Positions 62,292 through 64,000 of a stretch of 64,000 nucleotides of DNA are shown here, one piece after another. The position numbers were made by a program, and so were the translations under genes. Under the pieces are notes generated by a model that saw nothing but the letters and a program-made list of their open reading frames with translations, made no database searches and was not told the origin of the DNA. This stretch comes from Rhodococcus sp. IEGM 1409 (lineage in GTDB: Bacteria; Actinomycetota; Actinomycetes; Mycobacteriales; Mycobacteriaceae): the NCBI RefSeq assembly GCF_030056735.1, contig NZ_JASHKN010000001.1:496001-560000 (forward strand). The letters are read 5' to 3'. The stretch's first letter is position 1, and each line of letters begins with the position of its first letter.

Positions 62292-63386
62292 ATGCGTTCA
62301 TACCTCCTCGTCGCCGCGGTCATCATCGGAGCCACCACGGCGCTCGTCGGTTGCTCGACGCTCCAGCGCGCGGTGGAGATTCAATCGGATCTCGACGGGC
62401 TCACCCGGTCGGGCGTCGTCGGGTCGATCGCAACACTCGACGACGCCACCACGTCGGCTGTGATGACCAGCGGCGTGCCCAACCGGACAAACGGCGATTC
62501 GATCGGAAAGAACGATCGCGTCCGGATCGGAAGTGTGACAAAAACATTCACCGCTTCACTCGTTCTGCAGTTGGTGGCCGAAGGCAAGGTCGACCTCGAC
62601 GCACCAATCGAGCAGTACCTTCCGGGCCTGATACACGGGAGCGGCAAAAACGGCACCGCAATCACCGTGCGGCAACTGCTGCAACATCGCAGCGGCCTTC
62701 CCGAGTTCGCCGGAGAACCCGGCGCCGACGAATGGATTGCCGCAAACGAGAACCGAACGCTGACGCCTTCCGCCGCGGTCGCCATCGCCCTCGGCAAACC
62801 GGCGCAATTCGTCCCCGGAACCTCGTTCGTCTACACCAACACCAACTACATCGTTCTCGGAATGCTCGTCGAATCGGTGACCGGCCGCAGCTACGCAGAC
62901 GAACTACAGTCGCGAGTACTCGATCCGTTGCACCTGGAAGACACGTACTTACCCCCGGCGGGTGAGCGCGACATCAGGGGCGATCATCTGACCGGCTATC
63001 AGGATCTCGGCGGTGGGCTGACCGATGTCTCGCGGACCGAACCGTCGATCCCTTGGGCTGCCGGAGCGATGGTGTCGACGGGCACCGACCTGAACGCCTT
63101 CTGGCGGGCACTACTCGACGGGCAGGTGGTGCCGGCCGCGCAGCTTGCCGAGATGACTACCCCGCAGGTCGCCGCCACCGAAGCCGAGGGGATCGGGTAC
63201 GGGATGGGCGTCAGCGCCACCGAACTTCCCTGCGGCGTCACCTATATCGGCCACAGCGGCGGGATCTACGGGTACTACACCCTGTCCGGTGCGACGCCGG
63301 ATCGTGCATTCACCGTGACGCTGACGTCGACGCCGAAGGACCAACCCGACACCGTCGCGATGCTCTCGCATGCTCTCTGCCCCTGA
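62292..63386 (+). CDS. Serine beta-lactamase-fold lipoprotein (class C/D-Ala-D-Ala peptidase-like)
   Basis: A 364-residue exported protein. The signal peptide ends in lipobox ALVGCST near residue 21. The SxxK motif is SVTK (residue about 78), the YxN motif is YTN in FVYTNTNY and the third motif is HSGGIYG, replacing KTG as in family-XII esterases and EstB-like enzymes. It may act as a D,D-carboxypeptidase, esterase or weak beta-lactamase at the outer face of the membrane. It is convergent with the next gene, 5 bases apart. Confidence 0.85.
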   Translation: MRSYLLVAAVIIGATTALVGCSTLQRAVEIQSDLDGLTRSGVVGSIATLDDATTSAVMTSGVPNRTNGDSIGKNDRVRIGSVTKTFTASLVLQLVAEGKVDLDAPIEQYLPGLIHGSGKNGTAITVRQLLQHRSGLPEFAGEPGADEWIAANENRTLTPSAAVAIALGKPAQFVPGTSFVYTNTNYIVLGMLVESVTGRSYADELQSRVLDPLHLEDTYLPPAGERDIRGDHLTGYQDLGGGLTDVSRTEPSIPWAAGAMVSTGTDLNAFWRALLDGQVVPAAQLAEMTTPQVAATEAEGIGYGMGVSATELPCGVTYIGHSGGIYGYYTLSGATPDRAFTVTLTSTPKDQPDTVAMLSHALCP

Positions 63387-63391
63387 AACGG

Positions 63392-64000
63392 CTACCAGTA
63401 CCGATGACGCTGCCCGTCGGTGTCTGCGACGAAGATGACCGCGTCGGCGCCGTCCAACTCCGACGGTTTCAGCGGCAGATGGCCTGGCAGGATCGGTTCG
63501 CCCGCGGCGATCGAAGGGCCGAGCGCGGCTCGCAGGGCCGGAGTCGGAAACAGGGCCCGGCGGGTGGTCGCATCGGCTAACGCTCCTTGCAGAGTGCCCG
63601 GATCACTGTCTGGGTTGGCGTCGGTTGCCAAGAACACGTAACGCTCCCCGAGGACAAGTCCGACGAGTGAACCGGCGCTCCCCCAACTGACCACATCCTC
63701 GCTGACCGGCATCTCGGACTGCACTCGCAGGAGATGAGCGTTGTGGGCGAACAGCAGGCTCGGCCCGCGTCGCTGCTCCTGGGCAACGATGGCCAGCAGG
63801 TTCTCCGCCATCATCTCGGCGCGCAGGCTGAGCAGGGTTCCGATGCGATCAGGAGCGGAACTCGCCATCGCGGCGTGGTATCGCAGAAGCCCGAGAGCGG
63901 TGCGTGCCTGTGCCAGGGCCCGGTCGTACCCGCCCGGGTCAGCGGGCCGCAACACGGGTGCGGCGCGCCGAAGGATGCTGCCGAGGTCGTCCGCAATGAT
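63392..64000 (-). CDS. Erythromycin-esterase-family protein, C-terminal part (cut by window edge)
   Basis: The frame is open through base 64000, so the start lies outside the window; about 202 C-terminal residues are seen. The segment LLFAHNAHLLR resembles the HNxH active-site region of the Ere-like (PF05139) family, and MMAENLLAI fits the same fold. Some members hydrolyse macrolide lactones, but most actinobacterial relatives have no tested role, so resistance should not be assumed. Confidence 0.7.
   Translation of the reverse strand: MIADDLGSILRRAAPVLRPADPGGYDRALAQARTALGLLRYHAAMASSAPDRIGTLLSLRAEMMAENLLAIVAQEQRRGPSLLFAHNAHLLRVQSEMPVSEDVVSWGSAGSLVGLVLGERYVFLATDANPDSDPGTLQGALADATTRRALFPTPALRAALGPSIAAGEPILPGHLPLKPSELDGADAVIFVADTDGQRHRYW

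Noticed and set aside
63392-64000. Calling the last gene a macrolide-resistance gene
   Set aside because: Only the C-terminal part is visible, and most family members in actinobacteria have no shown macrolide activity.

Overview
The window looks like chromosome from a high-GC actinobacterium of the Rhodococcus/Nocardia/Mycobacterium group, most likely Rhodococcus (inference). Supporting signs are a WhiB3-like iron-sulphur protein, a DUF3263 protein, LLM-type flavin/F420 monooxygenases, many GTG/TTG starts, ATGA/GTGA stop-start overlaps, an erythritol dehydrogenase closely resembling mycobacterial EltD, and large CoA-based catabolic gene sets. No insertion sequence, prophage or CRISPR array was seen. 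One tRNA gene, tRNA-Arg(CCU), is present.

Layout. 0-2.8 kb: the N-terminus of a secreted cell-wall protein (cut by the window edge), the amino-acid permease CycA and a HAD hydrolase. 2.8-16.7 kb: a tetritol (erythritol/threitol) locus. Its leftward operon is eltD, binding protein, two permeases, two ATPases, erythrulose kinase and an RpiB-type isomerase. A SorC regulator and an SDR are divergent, and two FGGY sugar kinases lie beyond. 16.7-18.9 kb: WhiB3-like protein, DUF3263 protein, ROK regulator and a fragment resembling the end of an MFS transporter.

18.9-44.9 kb is a dense catabolic island. A nine-gene leftward operon (Liv-type ABC importer, acyl-CoA ligase, epoxide-hydrolase-like NTF2 protein, LLM oxidoreductase, crotonase) is divergent from a four-gene rightward operon (SnoaL-like, SDR, dinucleotide-binding reductase, second acyl-CoA ligase). 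After a lipoprotein gene carrying a poly-G frameshift and a TetR/GAPDH pair comes a second divergent set. One arm is SCP-x-type thiolase, carotenoid/stilbene oxygenase and glyoxalase-like protein; the other is thiolase, SDR, DUF1295 membrane reductase and acyl-CoA thioesterase. A double-HxlR regulator and a DszA-like monooxygenase close the island. Together these suggest import, CoA activation, ring or side-chain oxidation and thiolysis of a hydrophobic, perhaps terpenoid or apocarotenoid, carboxylic acid; the substrate is not known from sequence.

45-58 kb: tRNA-Arg, a formylglycine-generating enzyme, an alpha/beta hydrolase, a MocR regulator with a polar amino-acid ABC importer, an amidase and an RraA-like protein, a proline-iminopeptidase-like enzyme, and a sulphur-scavenging module (TetR, TauD/AtsK-type dioxygenase, large arylsulfatase). 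The sulfatase carries the motif that the formylglycine-generating enzyme modifies. 58-64 kb: a DUF4173 membrane protein, a two-component system, an NlpC/P60 hydrolase, a beta-lactamase-fold lipoprotein and the end of an erythromycin-esterase-family gene cut by the window edge.
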